Below are positions 32,718 through 45,427 of a stretch of 64,000 nt of DNA, one piece after another. Within the stretch, counting starts at the first letter, position 1. Every line of letters begins with the position of its first letter. The translations under genes and the position numbers were made by a program. The stretch comes from Persicaria tinctoria (lineage: Eukaryota > Streptophyta > Magnoliopsida > Caryophyllales > Polygonaceae). The stretch lies in the NCBI GenBank assembly GCA_037127255.1, contig JBANSL010000018.1, positions 24,525,175 through 24,589,174 on the forward strand, given 5' to 3'. The notes below the pieces were generated by a model. That model had not been told where the DNA came from. It saw only the letters and a program-made list of their open reading frames with translations, and did no database searches.

Positions 32718-35700
32718 ATGGCGGCAGCGGTGTCCACAACGCCGAATCTGAAGACCACTTCGTCGCGCGGTAGGTCGTGGCGAAACCCTACCAGGCCGGC
32801 GTTGCTACCTTCGTCGGATTCCGGTAACAATGCGGTGGCTCAACGGCGACCGAAAGCGATTCCACGAGAAGTTAATTCTCGTTACATGTCGACCTCGTCT
32901 TCTTCATCCTCCACCTCCTCTTCAACAGCCTCGAATTCTTCGTTTCCGTCTACGCGGAGGAGTGCGTCGCCACTTGCGTCGAGAACCGTGTTATCGGGGC
33001 CATCGACGCCGGTGGTGAATCATTTGCCGAAGTCTTGCTTGAACAAGCGGTCACAGTCAGCGGAACGGCGGCGTCCTGCGATACCGAGCCCCATCGAAGG
33101 TGCGACTCGAGCGGGAATTTCCGCGGCGGCGAAGGCGCTGATGTCTTCCAAACGGAGTTTGTCTGTGTCCTTCCAAGGAGAGTCGTTCTTGACGCCGATT
33201 AGCAAGACGAAGCCTGCTCCGCCGCGGAATTCCGCAAAAGCTACGGCGGAAAGGAAGATAACATCGCCGGCATTGACTCCGAAAAGTGGAGGAGATCACG
33301 GGGGAAATGACAGACCGATTGATCGCAATCCATGGCCGGCGAGGTCAAGGCAGTTGAGTTCCGCGAAGCCGCTTAGTACGAGTGTCGATTTAGGCACTGA
33401 TGTGAAGAAATTGATTGGTAGATCTGGAAGTGCGGTTAGGGGTTTACGACAATCTCTCACTGGTCGAATCGACCAGCGTCCGTGTCATGACAAATTGCAA
33501 GATAAAATGAGGAGTACCACTTTGGCAAATGATGTTACGAAAGCTGTGAGTGCTAATTTGCCGATTTTCTCCATCTCGGCATCGGAATCAGCAGCCTCAG
33601 ATACTGAAAGTGTGTGCTCGGACAGCAATTCTAGCTCAAAAGGTAACGGAAATGTGGTCCAAGGCCGAGCTGGTCCTCGAGGTATAATAGTTCCTGCAAG
33701 GGTTTGGCAGGAGACAAATAACCGATTAAGCAGAAGCAATTCACTAAAAGCAGCTACTAATTCACCATCTGCTCGGGAAAATCTTATAAGTAGGGGATTG
33801 TCACCAATCCGAGGTGGTGGTCTGAGGCCTGCATCACCTAGTAGGCGGTATACTTCAACACTGCCAATGGAGAAAACTCTTCCGTCAAGATCAATGGCTA
33901 GTCCCAGTAGAGTAAGAAATGCAATAGCAGGTACGTCAAGCAGCGTGCCTTCAGTTTTGTGTTTTGCTGCTGATGTTCGGCGGGGAAAAGATGGGGAGAA
34001 CAGGATAATCGATGCTCACTTTTTTAGGCTTATGTACAATCGACATTTGCAGTGGCGCTTTGCCAATTCCAGAGCGGAAGCTGCTCTGTCTTTGCAAAGG
34101 CATGTTGCTGAGGTATGACTTCAAGTTTATCGGAAAGCTGACTTTCGTTGTTCTTCATAATTCTCTTGAGCATTTAATTGAGGGTATTTTCTGAACAATT
34201 GTTTGCATCTTATACCGATTTAACATGCCTGCTATATGTAACGTTTACTGACAATGCAATTGTCTTTGATCCATTGAAACTTTTACCTGCACGATATACT
34301 TTAATCATCAGTGAAGCTAAGTCTGTTAGTGGACTGTGGCTCAGTTTCACCAACAAAATGCAGCTCACCTGCAGAAGCATTAGAAAACATTGAACTTTTG
34401 ATTATGAATGCACTGACACTAAGCTGGAAATTCACCAAGCATTTCCTCAAGTCTTAAAATCATCTAGAACAGAAAAGATGGTTGACTAATTTGTGTCAAT
34501 ATTCATTTCATATGTTTTTGGATATCAATTGTCTTTACCTAATTTCTTTTATTATATTTGTGCCACAGAAAAGTCTATATAACGCGTGGAAAGTTACATC
34601 AGATCTGCGCTTATCTGTTTCTAATATGAGATTGGAGTTAACACGGATGAGATTGAAGTTGAAGCTTCTCTCCATTATTAAGGAACAAGTAAGGCTGATG
34701 CTGCATTGTGTTTTTGGTGCATATATGTTCATGGTTTTTGAAGTGTTAGCTGATCAGTATTTGTTATTGAGCTGTAAATTCTGTGTATTTTATTATGCTT
34801 TGTAATGGTCCTGGTTTTTCCTTTTGGTTAGAAGAATTAAATTAGATTTAAACCATTCACAATGATATATTATTGCAGATGATGTATTTGGAGGAATGGG
34901 CTCTCATTGAGAAAGATCATTCTAATTCTCTGCTAGGTGCTTCCGAGTCCCTGAAAGCCAGCACTCTTCGGCTTCCAATAGTTTGTGGGGCCACGGTAGG
35001 TATAAGGTTATGCAAGGTTTCTATTCATTAACGTGCACAACTTGAATTTGTGTTGGATTTGTTGTTTATCAGGTGGATATTCAAAATTTGAAGGACGTTA
35101 TGTGCACAGCATTTGATGTATTGCAAGCAATGGCGTCCTCAATATGCTCTTTGCTGCCAAAGGTAGTATTGTATTCTGTTTTAATTATCCATCTCGTGGA
35201 ACTAATATACTCATAATCTTATACTCCCTCCGTCTCGAAAAACAAGTCGTTTTAGACTAGTTTAGTTGTATTAAAATACATGTCGTTTTAAGTTTTCTAG
35301 GTAGGGGATAGTAATGATTTGTATTAGTTTTTGTGTTGTTGGGTTTTTAAAAGATTTTGATTGGTTAAAAAATATAGTGGGTATTTAAAAACAATAAAAT
35401 TAATGAAAAAAGTTAGTGGAATGATGATGTTGATTGATGGGCGAGTGTTTTATTAAAACTAGTACACAATGATAAAACGACTTGTTTTTCGAGACGGAGA
35501 GAGTACATTTTAGTACAATTTGATCCACTTCAAATAGACTTACATGACATAGGATGAGGAATCAAAGTCCATATAAATCATATGAATAATGTATAATAAA
35601 GAGAATCAAATGACAGTGTAAGTTGTCATGTTGATTACCGGAAGTAACTGTGTGGCTTTTCATGATTATTATTACTCTAATTATTTGTGTGTTGTGTAGC

Positions 35701-36604
35701 ATGCCATATATTTACTATCAGTCCATATGCTTGTATATGGTTCTGATGGTTACATCTCAAAGGCTTCAAAGCCTCAACCATATTTGCTTTACTGTCTTGC
35801 TGATAGTATTGCACTAAAGATTTTACACTTCAGTGGTGACTGCACTCCCTTTGGAAACTGGGATTCATATGCTTGGACTTTGGACTTCCACTTTAGATCA
35901 TTGGTTTAGATGCACGAATCATCTCATGCAAGTTAGTTTTTTTTGATCAGTTCTCATGCAAGTTAGTTGATCTAACATTTAAGGCTGTCAACTTTTAACC
36001 TAAAAAAAAGGGGGCTTTGAAATCAATTTCCCAAGGGGTGTCTTTTCTGCTTTCTAATTCCGTTCTAGATGTTCAATATGATTACATATACCGCAATATA
36101 CTGTACTTAACAGTGATTGATAATTACATATACCGCAATATACTGTACAATATGACTACATTTCATTGAGAATTTAGTCTTGATTTTGTTTGCTACCTGC
36201 TTCTATGCACATCTATATATATTTTTAATTTCCGAAAAATGCTGTCATGAACAGGTGGAGGAAATGAATGGTTTGTTCGATGAGGTAGTCAGCACATCTA
36301 CTAGTGAACTCGCGATGCTTCATGAATGCAGAGGCGTGCTTTCAGCTCTGGCTGCCCATCAGGTAATGACAGATTCTAACTCTCACTCAGTTCATCCGTC
36401 TGGAAATACTGCAAAAGGTTGGAATAGTACAGCTGACCCCAACGCGACAAATAGATATGTTGCATTTTGTGTTCAAATCTCTTGCCTTTGCCATATGAGC
36501 CTTAAAGTTTCTTTGAACCAAAACAGGTGAAAGATTGTAGCCTTAGAGCACACAACTTGCAGCTGAAACAAGTAGCACCAAGCTTGCCCAATATTGAAAC
36601 ATGA
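32718..36604 (+). CDS. QWRF motif protein (AUGMIN subunit 8 family), 635 aa
   Basis: Six exons, all phase 0 with GT-AG: 32718-34112, 34569-34688, 34879-34995, 35073-35162, 36255-36362, 36527-36604. The first ~430 residues are basic, Ser/Pro/Arg-rich and disordered, typical of the microtubule-binding half. HFFRLMYNRHLQWRFANSRA contains the signature QWRF at residues 445-448. The rest is helical: SLYNAWKVTSDLRLSVSNMR, EEWALIEKDHSNSL, LKDVMCTAFDVLQAMAS, VEEMNGLFDEVVST, and a C-terminal CSLRAHNLQLKQ. Members decorate or nucleate microtubules (AUG8, SCO3, EDE1, QWRF1/2). I chose ATG 32718 because the codons just upstream hold no ATG. Complete gene; a MITE sits in intron 4. Confidence 0.93.
35224..35503. 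mobile_element. Stowaway-type MITE in QWRF intron 4, 280 bp
   Basis: TA duplication, ends CTCCCTCCGTCTCGAAAAAC and (complement) CTCTCTCCGTCTCGAAAAAC. It lies in the 1.1-kb intron 35163-36254. Confidence 0.9.
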
Positions 36605-39153
36605 AAGACCTCCAATGTCAGGACGACACCATTAACTTCACATACCTCCCGAATGTCATTTCCTTGCCAAAAAATGCCGATAATTGCAGGTCTACTCTCT
36701 TTATTAGTCTAGTGGAAAGTTTGCGATTTGTAAATATGTGAGGTAAATCGGTAAATCCAGCTGATCAAAGTTCCATATGATTAAGATTAACTAACAATTG
36801 GACTCTGTTTATCTCATGAAAGATCAGGAGCCGTACAGTATATACTTATTGGGCCTCTCTTTTTGTAAACTGGCTTACAACTACGGAGTAAACAACTTTG
36901 GTCCACTCCACTATCAGTAGTCAGTACAAAGAGATATATAAATATATTTGTAATATTAAAATATCTTGTGGTTGTGCACATAGAAAAGGAACATTCAGAA
37001 CATGACAGGTCTGATATTGGATGGACAAAAAACGAGAGTTACCTGTTGAATGCCAAACCATGAGTTATAATATACTATATAGATAGATGCCATAAAAGAA
37101 TAACATATATATTAGATGAGAGGGATAATATTAAAGGGAGAAAAAACAAAGGGATATAATCCACTTAAGGGAAAAGGGTGAAAGACAGGCCAAAAAAATT
37201 GGCATCCATTTTATTTCATATGTAATAAATAAAAATTAGTTCACCACAAGTAAAGTTCATAGGGAGTGGAGTGGAGTGGAGTGGAGTGGAGAGGGGAAGG
37301 GGAAGGGGAAATTGGTCATGTGGTGGGTATTGAAGGGCGGTGTTACGTGTATAGGTGGGTGTGGGTTGCTACCCCAATTTAGTGGGGTGTTTTGTGCCCA
37401 CCCAAATACACATATGTTGTGGGATGCCGCCTCATAGTTGCAACTTCATTTCTCTGGAATCACCCCCTTCCTTCCTTGTTAAGTCTATCTATATTAATTT
37501 ACTTGTTTTGAGTTCTTATATGATGCTGTATTTACATAAACTTTTGTGAAGAAATATGTGCATTTTACTTGTTATGATTTGTTTGGAAGTTAAGTCATTT
37601 GAAGTTAAGTTGTATATCAAATCTCCCTCAGACCCCAACTACTCCAATAATTCCATACCATAAAAATAAAAAAAAATACTTAATTAATTAATCCTAACTA
37701 TATAGTTTTTTTTTTTGGTCACAATTAATCCTAACTATGTGGGAGTATAAATATAACACATGGCCGGCTAGAGATGGGACCGGACTTAAAGAGCAACAAG
37801 TTGGCAAGTAACTAAGGAACTGAGAATCTGATTCTGATATATGCCTAATATTTAATTTCAGTTAATCATTAATTAATAAGTTCTGAAATCAAAAAAAGGA
37901 AAAAACAAATGTTGAATACTTGAATATATATATATATATGAAACTTATGATAGGGAAGAAACAGTCCTGAATGCCGACTTTGCAAGTTGATACTCATCCC
38001 ACTTGCTTGGTATTATTAATGTGAGTTTCAGTCACCGGAAACGACTTGTTCTTGATTTTTTTTTGTTTAATTAATTGGTAATTAGAAGTGTCAAATGGAA
38101 GCTTCATACGTCTGAACAACTACTTTTCTAAATTTCTAGAGCTTGTCCTATTAGATTCAATAGAATCATATATTATACCACATATATATGACCCGTAAAA
38201 GCTCAAGTCAATAGTTGTATTAAATTAACAAAGCAATATTTTATTTTTCACCATAAAAGCAAATTGATGGGTTTTTTGGCGTCAATTTAGATTGGGTTGC
38301 ATTTGGTACTTAAACAGGGGAAGTTGACATTTTAATTATGGGGGGTTCAGCAACTATTTGGGTTAGGTCATTGATTAAGGATTAATGACTTGGATTTGAA
38401 GGTGTTGAGCGGACCCATTTCATCTAAAACTCCAACTACTCAAATAATACAATGTACTACCATAGACAGATGCTACTATTTCCATCAGTTTAGAGAGGAA
38501 CTAAAGCAGATAAATTAATGGCCTAGCAAATCGTTAGAAGTTTGTTGAAACATTAGTGTAGTTGAAAGTAGAGGTGAAACCCCACGTGGAGATGAAGTCG
38601 GCAGAGTACATTAACCACTTGGTGATGTCTTCTCGCACCTCTAGTGTCACGCGTTACGCTTATCGATGTCGATTGAACTAGTCGAATTCGATCAGATTGA
38701 ACCGACTCGATCTTATTCAATGTATATAGCTGTCTCTCCGTGTTTACATAACAAGGGGTCTCAATTGCTCGTTATTGGCCACCACCGAAGCTTGTCCTGG
38801 GGCCTATCTTCTGCTGTGCTTGGTCGTCCCGTGTTTTGGATGTAAAATACTTTGAATCCACTTTTTAATAACAACTGTACGTGTAAAATATATATTTGGC
38901 CAACTAATTTTAATTGCCGACAAGCTATATACCTTAATGGACTAATTTAAATTAGAAAGAATCAATTAAATTGAATCAAGTAATGATCAAACACCGATTA
39001 CACAAAACCCACTCTGAATAGTGAATAGAAGTTCTAATAACAACTATTTACATATAAAACCACCATTTAATTTAATTATATATAATTGCTACATTCAAAT
39101 TAACCAAAATTAATGGAAGCTCTAACAAACAACTGATTGATTGATTTGGAAGA
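36605..39153. other. Intergenic between QWRF and ZAT-type genes
   Basis: AT-rich. A GAGTG microsatellite is at about 37266-37292 and an (AT)n run near 37926-37937. No gene seen. Confidence 0.6.
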
Positions 39154-39930
39154 CTACCAGTAACTTCCCAACACCAAGCGGGGCTTCTTCAATGGATGCG
39201 GGCTCTCCACCTCTTCCTCCGCGTAGAATTGAGTCTTCCTGGCGAAGTCAACTCCTACAACGGGGCTGGTGGAATCCCCCATCGCCGGCAGGTTGAGGTC
39301 GAATCCCCGGTGAGTGACGGTCGACCCCGCGCCCTCCCCGGAGGTAGTGGTCACCGCGCTCCCGGTGCCAGCACTCTTGGTGGCGCTGCCGATGACGCCT
39401 TCGTAGTGGCAGCGCTTGTGGCCGCCCAGCGCCTGGCCGGTGGGGAAGCACTTGTGACAGATCGAGCAGCGGTGAGTCTTCCCGCCGCCGGTGGTGGTAG
39501 TAGCCGTGGCGGCGGAAGAGGCCGACTTCCGATCATCGTCGACGGCGGAGTGAAGACTCTGGCGGTGGCTGGCCTTGTGGCCGCCGAGGGCCTGGTAGGA
39601 GCCGAAGGCCTTGCCGCAGACGCTGCACTTGAAGCTGAGCTTGGGGGTGTAATCAGACGGCGGGGAGAGCGAAGAGGCGGCGACGGGAGGAGCGGGGGAG
39701 GGCTTGGGGGTGGGAGGGGCGCCGCCTCTAGCGAGCATGATGAGGCAGAGGGCGAGGTACTCCTCCTCGGACTGGGAGTGGGAGTGGGAGGTGGAGGTGG
39801 AGGAGGAGGAGGCGGAGTCGTGGCGGGGACGCTTGGAGCGCTTCTTGGTGACCCAGCGGTCTAAGGAGATGGGGGCGGGCTCCTCGAATCGGCCGGCGAC
39901 GATGTTGAGAGTTTCAATTTGAAGTGCCAT
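39154..39930 (-). CDS. C2H2 zinc finger repressor, C1-2i/ZAT10-AZF type, 258 aa
   Basis: Single exon, as is normal for this family. In order: a basic nuclear signal (KKRSKRPR, residues 29-36), the L-box-like [15 protein letters not shown] (56-70), finger 1 at 100-122 and finger 2 at 153-175, both with the plant-specific QALGGH core, and an EAR repression motif DLNLP at 211-215. This is the architecture of ZAT10/STZ and AZF repressors, which act in abiotic-stress, ABA and jasmonate responses. GC-rich coding against AT-rich flanks. TATA box on the minus strand at about 40067-40080. Orthology to one Arabidopsis member cannot be set by eye. Confidence 0.93.
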   Translation of the reverse strand: MALQIETLNIVAGRFEEPAPISLDRWVTKKRSKRPRHDSASSSSTSTSHSHSQSEEEYLALCLIMLARGGAPPTPKPSPAPPVAASSLSPPSDYTPKLSFKCSVCGKAFGSYQALGGHKASHRQSLHSAVDDDRKSASSAATATTTTGGGKTHRCSICHKCFPTGQALGGHKRCHYEGVIGSATKSAGTGSAVTTTSGEGAGSTVTHRGFDLNLPAMGDSTSPVVGVDFARKTQFYAEEEVESPHPLKKPRLVLGSYW

Positions 39931-40080
39931 GTTGAAATACTTGTTGATTTCTTAGGGAGGAGTATAGTAAGAGGAGTGAATTAAAGGTTGGATGAGCTCT
40001 GAATGAATAGAAGCAGATTGAGGGATGATGATGAGAAATGAAGGAGAGGGTAAGGAAGTGGGAATGGTTTTATATAGAGG
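39931..40080 (-). promoter_or_regulatory. 5' UTR and TATA box of the ZAT-type gene
   Basis: CTCTATATAAAACC (complement of 40067-40080) lies about 140 bp upstream of the ATG. The interval is CT-rich on the minus strand. Confidence 0.65.
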
Positions 40081-40996
40081 TGGGGAGTGGCGGTTGGCAA
40101 CGCAACTACACAACACACAACACACAACACACAGAGAGTTGGGGAAGTTGCGTGGCAAGTGGTAGGAAAGTAGCTTGCTTACCCTCCCCCTCTTTTCTTT
40201 TTTTTTGAATTAAATAAAAAAAAAAAGGGAAATAAGAGGAGTGACCGAGTGAAGAGTGGAACTAGTTGCAGTAGACTGGAGTAGTCGTCTATACTCTAGA
40301 AGACAACACGTTCCCTCGTTTCGGTTTCACTATCTATAACTTTAGAAATTATAATATTTTTGTATAGAAGTGAAATAAAAATATATTTATACGGGCTCTA
40401 ATTATTATATAAAAATTTCCGTTTGTTAAAAATTACAACTAATCTATATCTAATAATTACGGAAAAAATTTAAAATAACATTTTTTAAAAATAAAAATTT
40501 TCTCAATAAAATGATACGTTTTTCAGCATTAATAATTAAAATCGAATTAAGGGGCTGTTTGTTTGGACGAAGGGAAAGGAAATGTAAGGTAGCATTTTAA
40601 GAGAAAGGAAAGGAAAGGAAAAGGGTTAAACTCCAATTTTGTTTGGTTGATTTAAGAGAGGAATCATTGCTTTCTTCATTACCTTTTTATGTGTTTGGTT
40701 GATTTAGAGAAAGGAAAGAAAACAAACAATAAGACCTTTGCATTTTTTTTTATTGTTTCCTAATATTATTGCAAAATCATATAACAAGGATAGAACAGAT
40801 ATAATAAACTCATATGAAATCACTTGAAATCCACACGGTCATAATTCCATATAGCCAGAAATCCACATAGTCAGAAACACCACTTCATACTTACAAAAAA
40901 AAGCTAAACCACGTTCAAAAAGACATAAAGGTAGACTACAAAACCAAACACACCAAAGTCTTAACATCTCAGCATTCCAACCAAACCCTGAAGTAC

Positions 40997-41246
40997 TTAA
41001 CACCTCAGGTCCTCAGCCATTGCAGAATACTTCTCTGACCAATGTTTTAACCTTGAGTCAACAATGTGCGACTCAGCCTTTAAACCACACTCGGGAGGCT
41101 TCGCTAAAATCATTTCTTCCAAACGATTCATGTACCCAAGCTTGAAACCGTTCTCACTCTTCCACTTGTTATTACGAGATAACTCCAATAAGGATTGTAG
41201 TATATCATCGACCAAAACCTTTTATTTTTACCTCTTCCCCGAATAG
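40997..41246 (-). pseudogene. Harbinger ORF1-type Myb/SANT-like domain remnant
   Basis: The minus frame 41215-40997 encodes LLELSRNNKWKSENGFKLGY then LEEMILAKPPECGLKAESHI and LKHWSEKYSAMAEDL, the pattern of the Myb/SANT-like domain (Myb_DNA-bind_3) of plant Harbinger ORF1 and L10-interacting MYB proteins. Another frame just upstream (from 41246, MEGAIRGRGKNKRFW) continues the N-terminus, so a frameshift lies near 41205. It ends at a stop right after the domain. In intact Harbinger elements this protein helps the transposase bind DNA. Confidence 0.6.
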
Positions 41247-43808
41247 CGCCTTCCATTATTCACCTAAAAGTGAAGAGGAAATTTGAGAGTTAAAAAAATC
41301 GTATAAAAAATATCAAACATCAACCTAATTAAGACATCATCATCCCAAAAGGACATAATACATGTATATCATGTATCAACTATTCAACTTATAGTATTTC
41401 TATTTCTCCTTATACTTTGTGTGTTCATCACAAAACAATTCTTGTATAAGATATGGTACCAAGATTTGCTGCATCTCAAGCATTTATTAATTGAGTTTTC
41501 ATCCTAAAATGCAGCATGACTGAATGTGATTGTGAAGCCAAGTGTTTCTTACAAGGTTTGACCTGTTTTATAGTTTGACTTTCTAGCTTTAGGATTTTTT
41601 AAAAACATGCTTTCTAAATGATGGGTACGATGTTCAGCTTAATTGATAGAGTGAATGTGACCATGTGATGTGAGTACAGAGGTACGTGCTCAGGTGCCAG
41701 CTTGAAAAAGGAAATTGACTTCAAATGGCCACTGTGTTCACCCCAGAATGAAGTATTTGATTGATTAGTTGCAATCTAATAATGAAATAAGGTCTTTGCC
41801 TGATCTATGTCTAAGTGCCCTGCTTATAAAACAGTTGTCTCAAACAGTGAAAAAGAACTAGCAACAAACAACGCATCAAAACAATCAAGCCATGATAAGC
41901 AGATCAATAATGAAAGACTATCTGTGATGTGTGGTAATAATCTCTTGTTTTTTAGGACTAGACTTCGTATACTTGTTGTAGAAGATGTAAATGCGGATAT
42001 ATTGACGGATGTACCTATTAGTGATTTTCTCAAGATTTCTATGGGCTGAACATGGATATACTATCTCACTAACTATACCAATATAATGTGAACATCTCAC
42101 TTACTTCAAAAAAGAGGAATGTGGATGCACCAATGTATGAATTTGATTCCGCGGGATGAATAATCTTCAAGAATCGAAGTTTGCAGACAGCGGAGATGAC
42201 ACGAACTGCACTATAATCAATCCAAGGCGTTTAGCAAGGTCTTTACGTGCCTCTGCTGAGTGTTGATACCTGCATGATGTTAAATTGGCAAAAGCACATT
42301 AATAACAAGCAATGACTTCAAAACAACTTTGTACACGCATATTGACTCACACTGCCAGAACTTTAGGTTGTTGTAAAAGTCCAACTTTGTACACTCGTAT
42401 TGACTCATTGAGACTAAAAAAGTTTTTGATACAATGGGATCAGTAATAACTTGTTGAAACAGTGGTAAGGTAACTCATCCAATCCTAAATTATCAATGAA
42501 AAAAGATGAAACCATATATATTTATACGAATATGAAACAGTGGTAAGGTAACTCATCCAATCCTATATTTATACAATGGGATCAGTAATAAATTGTTGAA
42601 AGTTGAAACAGTGGTAAGGTAACTCAACACAGCTTGAATAAAGTACGGTTATGTCTAAAACAACTAAACAAGCAAAAAAACAAGTTCAGTCTCAGTTCCA
42701 GCAAGCAAAAAATACAACTAAAAATTTGATCCATTTGCATACGTGAGGGAAAAGCAAGCAAAACTCCAGCAATAATTTTTGTCAATGTGGAAATTTCTGT
42801 CTCGGTTCCATTTCACACAAAACAAGTTCTGAAGCAGGAACTTTTCTGAAAGCAGAACTTTCCTGAAAGCTATGTCTAAAACAACTAAACAAGGCAAACA
42901 GTCTAGAAGGGTTTATCATCCCATTTTACACAAGTCAAGCAAGCAAGTTCATGTGATGATATATAAAAAAAAATTCAAATCAACAGGCAAGACATAACAA
43001 AAAAAAACAAACAAAAAGAAAACAAACTCTACCAGAGATCGGAATACAGCTATGTTGGCAAAGGAGAGGGAGAGTTGAATATACCTAAGCCATTGCCCGA
43101 AAGGGCTTCCTTCGACTCCTCTTTAAACTTTCTGAACCTTCTTTCTCCTCCCTCCTGGCTGGTGTTTGCCCCAGTTCAAAAAAAGCTCTGGAACTGCAAA
43201 TTGAAGCAGCAAAAAATCAGCCAAAATTAAGGCGAAATAGAAGTTCCCTAAAGTTAGACTAAAATTCATATACCTAGCCGGAGGAATCTTTGAACGAGAA
43301 CCTGCCAACTCCTTGTGAATTTCTTAGGCCTTGATTGCTGATTTGTCCCCTTTCAAATACCCAAACCAAGAGACCCCAAAATTAGCGAAATCACAACCCT
43401 GGAACCTGCAACGAAATCGGTCAAACCCAAAAATTGCTCAAACGATCAAAGGGAAGGGCAAAAGAAGTTTCTAATCCAAGTTTTAATCATTCGAATCAAG
43501 ATTCAAGGGCTGAAATTTGGAGTTGAAAAAAGCCCTAAAATCACAAATTCTAAAAATCAATCGAACCTAGAAATCGAATGTCCAATTGAACACGGATATG
43601 ACTAGAGATTGGAGATTTGAGGCACGAATCGCCTAAACGTTAAGCTAAATGAACAAATTTGAGGTCAGAAATTTTGGGGCTAAAGCAAAGCATACATGTT
43701 TGACGTCGCCGTCTCGCGCCCTCGTAGCAACGAGCTCGAAGGGGGATGACGTCTCATCCGCCTGCTCTTCCGACTAGCCAGGCCGAAGCGCACAGATGGG
43801 AGAGAGAG

Positions 43809-43832
43809 TCGGAGAGAGAGAGAGAGAGAGTC
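43809..43832. repeat. (GA)n microsatellite
   Basis: GAGAGAGA runs inside the Harbinger element, with further GA tracts at 43797-43808 and 43836-43846. Confidence 0.85.
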
Positions 43833-44069
43833 GGTGAGAGAGAGAGTCGTGCCCTCGCTGCTCCAGGTGTTGTTGTTTCGAGGGGGAGAGTCGGGGAGAG
43901 AGAAAGAATCAGTAAACTCTTGATTTCTTGCGGGTAACAGATGGGGTGAATTGATTAGGGTCCAAACAGAAATCATTCTTTGGATTGTATTAAACAAACA
44001 GGCTCAATAATTCACCGGGTAATCATTCCTTTGTTGGACTCTTTTTTTATCAAAACAAACCGGCCCTAA

Positions 44070-44729
44070 GTGTGTTAAAACTTGATACTAATGCGGAGAC
44101 GGAGTTAATTAAGGGGAGGGTAGGAGAAGGGGGACCATTTCATAAAAGTAAATGGATAGTGAAGAAGAAGAAGATAGGAAGGGGGACGGGATCAGGAGCA
44201 CATCAAAGGAGAATGGCACATACAGGAGCGACTAGCGACTAGCGAGTGAGATACATAATCATATATAGAGTAGTAGACTCTTTCAAAGTCAAAATCTCTG
44301 AACCGCGTTACCCACTTACCCTTTAATATATTATATTATATATGGGCAACCCCCCAACTATCATTTCAATATTTCAATCCCAAAATCCAATTCGCATGCA
44401 GTTTCGTAATTCATAAATGTGAACTTAATTAATTTGAGGGCCGCCGATTCTGATTGCACCTACATTAATCCTCACCAGTCATCACTGGTACCCAAACCAT
44501 GAATTCAAGGCCACCCTACTCGTTCCATCTCCTACATCAGAGGAAGAGTTTTACACTCCACGCCGGGAGCAGAGAACCAAGCGCACACTTTTTTGTTTTA
44601 CTGCTTTCGGTTTTTTTTATTGAAAATATTTACGGTTACAAAAAAAGTCTGTATAAACAACCTATTTTCAGATAAAAATTTAGGGACACTGGAATATTGG
44701 TAAATGACTGCACATATCCTTCTTTTATC
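44070..44729. other. Intergenic, no gene seen
   Basis: AT-rich DNA between the Harbinger element and the LINE fragment. Confidence 0.5.
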
Positions 44730-44745
44730 TCTTACGTACCAACTT

Positions 44746-45286
44746 TTTTTTTTTTTTTTATTAGGTAAAAATTCAGATGGGGGATCCTAACCGAAAGCAT
44801 CCTGTCGGATGAGGTCAAGAAGACCTGTATCTAAGTATAGCTCAGGCCTCCTGGTAGAGTAGCAAAGGTGTGCAACCTTATCCGCTACCCGGTTACCAAT
44901 ACGGGGAATATGTGATATACAAACACTCCTTATTCCTTTGAGAAGGTTTTGGATATCTAATATAGCCATTTCTATTTCCCAAGGACATCCAACTTGTGAC
45001 GTTAGGTAATCCATGATAATTTTAGAGTCTCCTTCTATTATTAGATCTGATATGTTTAGTTCTCTCGCTTTTTCTATCCCTAGGCGTAGAGCTAAGGCTT
45101 CCGCTATAAGGGGTGATTGTCCACCGTTAGCTTTTCCTCCAATGTTGATTGGGTCTCCATGCCAGCCTTTGATGATGTATCCTATGGAACTGTTTGTGGT
45201 TGATTTAAATGATCCGTCAAAGTTTAACTTATATTTGCCCTCTGGAGGTTTTTTCCATCGGTAGGTTTTCCTATTGTTCCCAGAGA
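44746..45286 (-). mobile_element. 5'-truncated LINE fragment with poly-A and 16-bp target duplication
   Basis: TCTTACGTACCAACTT occurs at 44730-44745 and again at 45287-45302. Directly inside the left copy is a T run, the poly-A tail of a minus-strand insert. The ~540-bp body codes for RNase H. Confidence 0.92.
44787..45286 (-). pseudogene. LINE RNase H domain (RVT_3) fragment
   Basis: The frame reads KYKLNFDGSFKSTTNSSIGY, then LIAEALALRLGIEKA, LIIEGDSKIIMDYL and HIPRIGNRVADKVAHL: the D, E, D and final D of plant LINE RNase H are all present. The frame continues past 45286 into the target site but that part is not element sequence. Only the last ~165 residues of ORF2 remain. Confidence 0.85.
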
Positions 45287-45427
45287 TCTTACGTACCAAC
45301 TTAATTCCACTTCTTCTTAGGCTTTTTTCCGCAAGTACTAGTACTTAATGCTTCACTGTATAAATCGGTGTGGGATGGGATGGGATGCCCAATCAAAATA
45401 GGAAAATTGAAGGGACAAACGGTAAAA

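Larger units (their letters stand above)
40551..44066. mobile_element. PIF/Harbinger element, 3.5 kb, internally decayed
   Basis: TAA target duplication (40548-40550 and 44067-44069). Ends GGGGCTGTTTGTTTG and (complement) GGGCCGGTTTGTTTTG are PIF/Harbinger-type. A Myb/SANT-like ORF1 remnant sits at 40997-41246. No DDE transposase frame is recognised, so it is a deletion derivative. Also inside: AACAGTGGTAAGGTAACTCA repeated three times (about 42458-42625). Confidence 0.7.

Noticed and set aside
39196..39864. 222-codon Gly-rich plus-strand frame
   Set aside because: Antisense shadow of the GC-rich ZAT-type coding sequence.
41807..42049. LRILVVEDVNAD resembles the start of a response-regulator receiver domain
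   Set aside because: Only about 12 residues match, and nothing of the rest of the domain follows.
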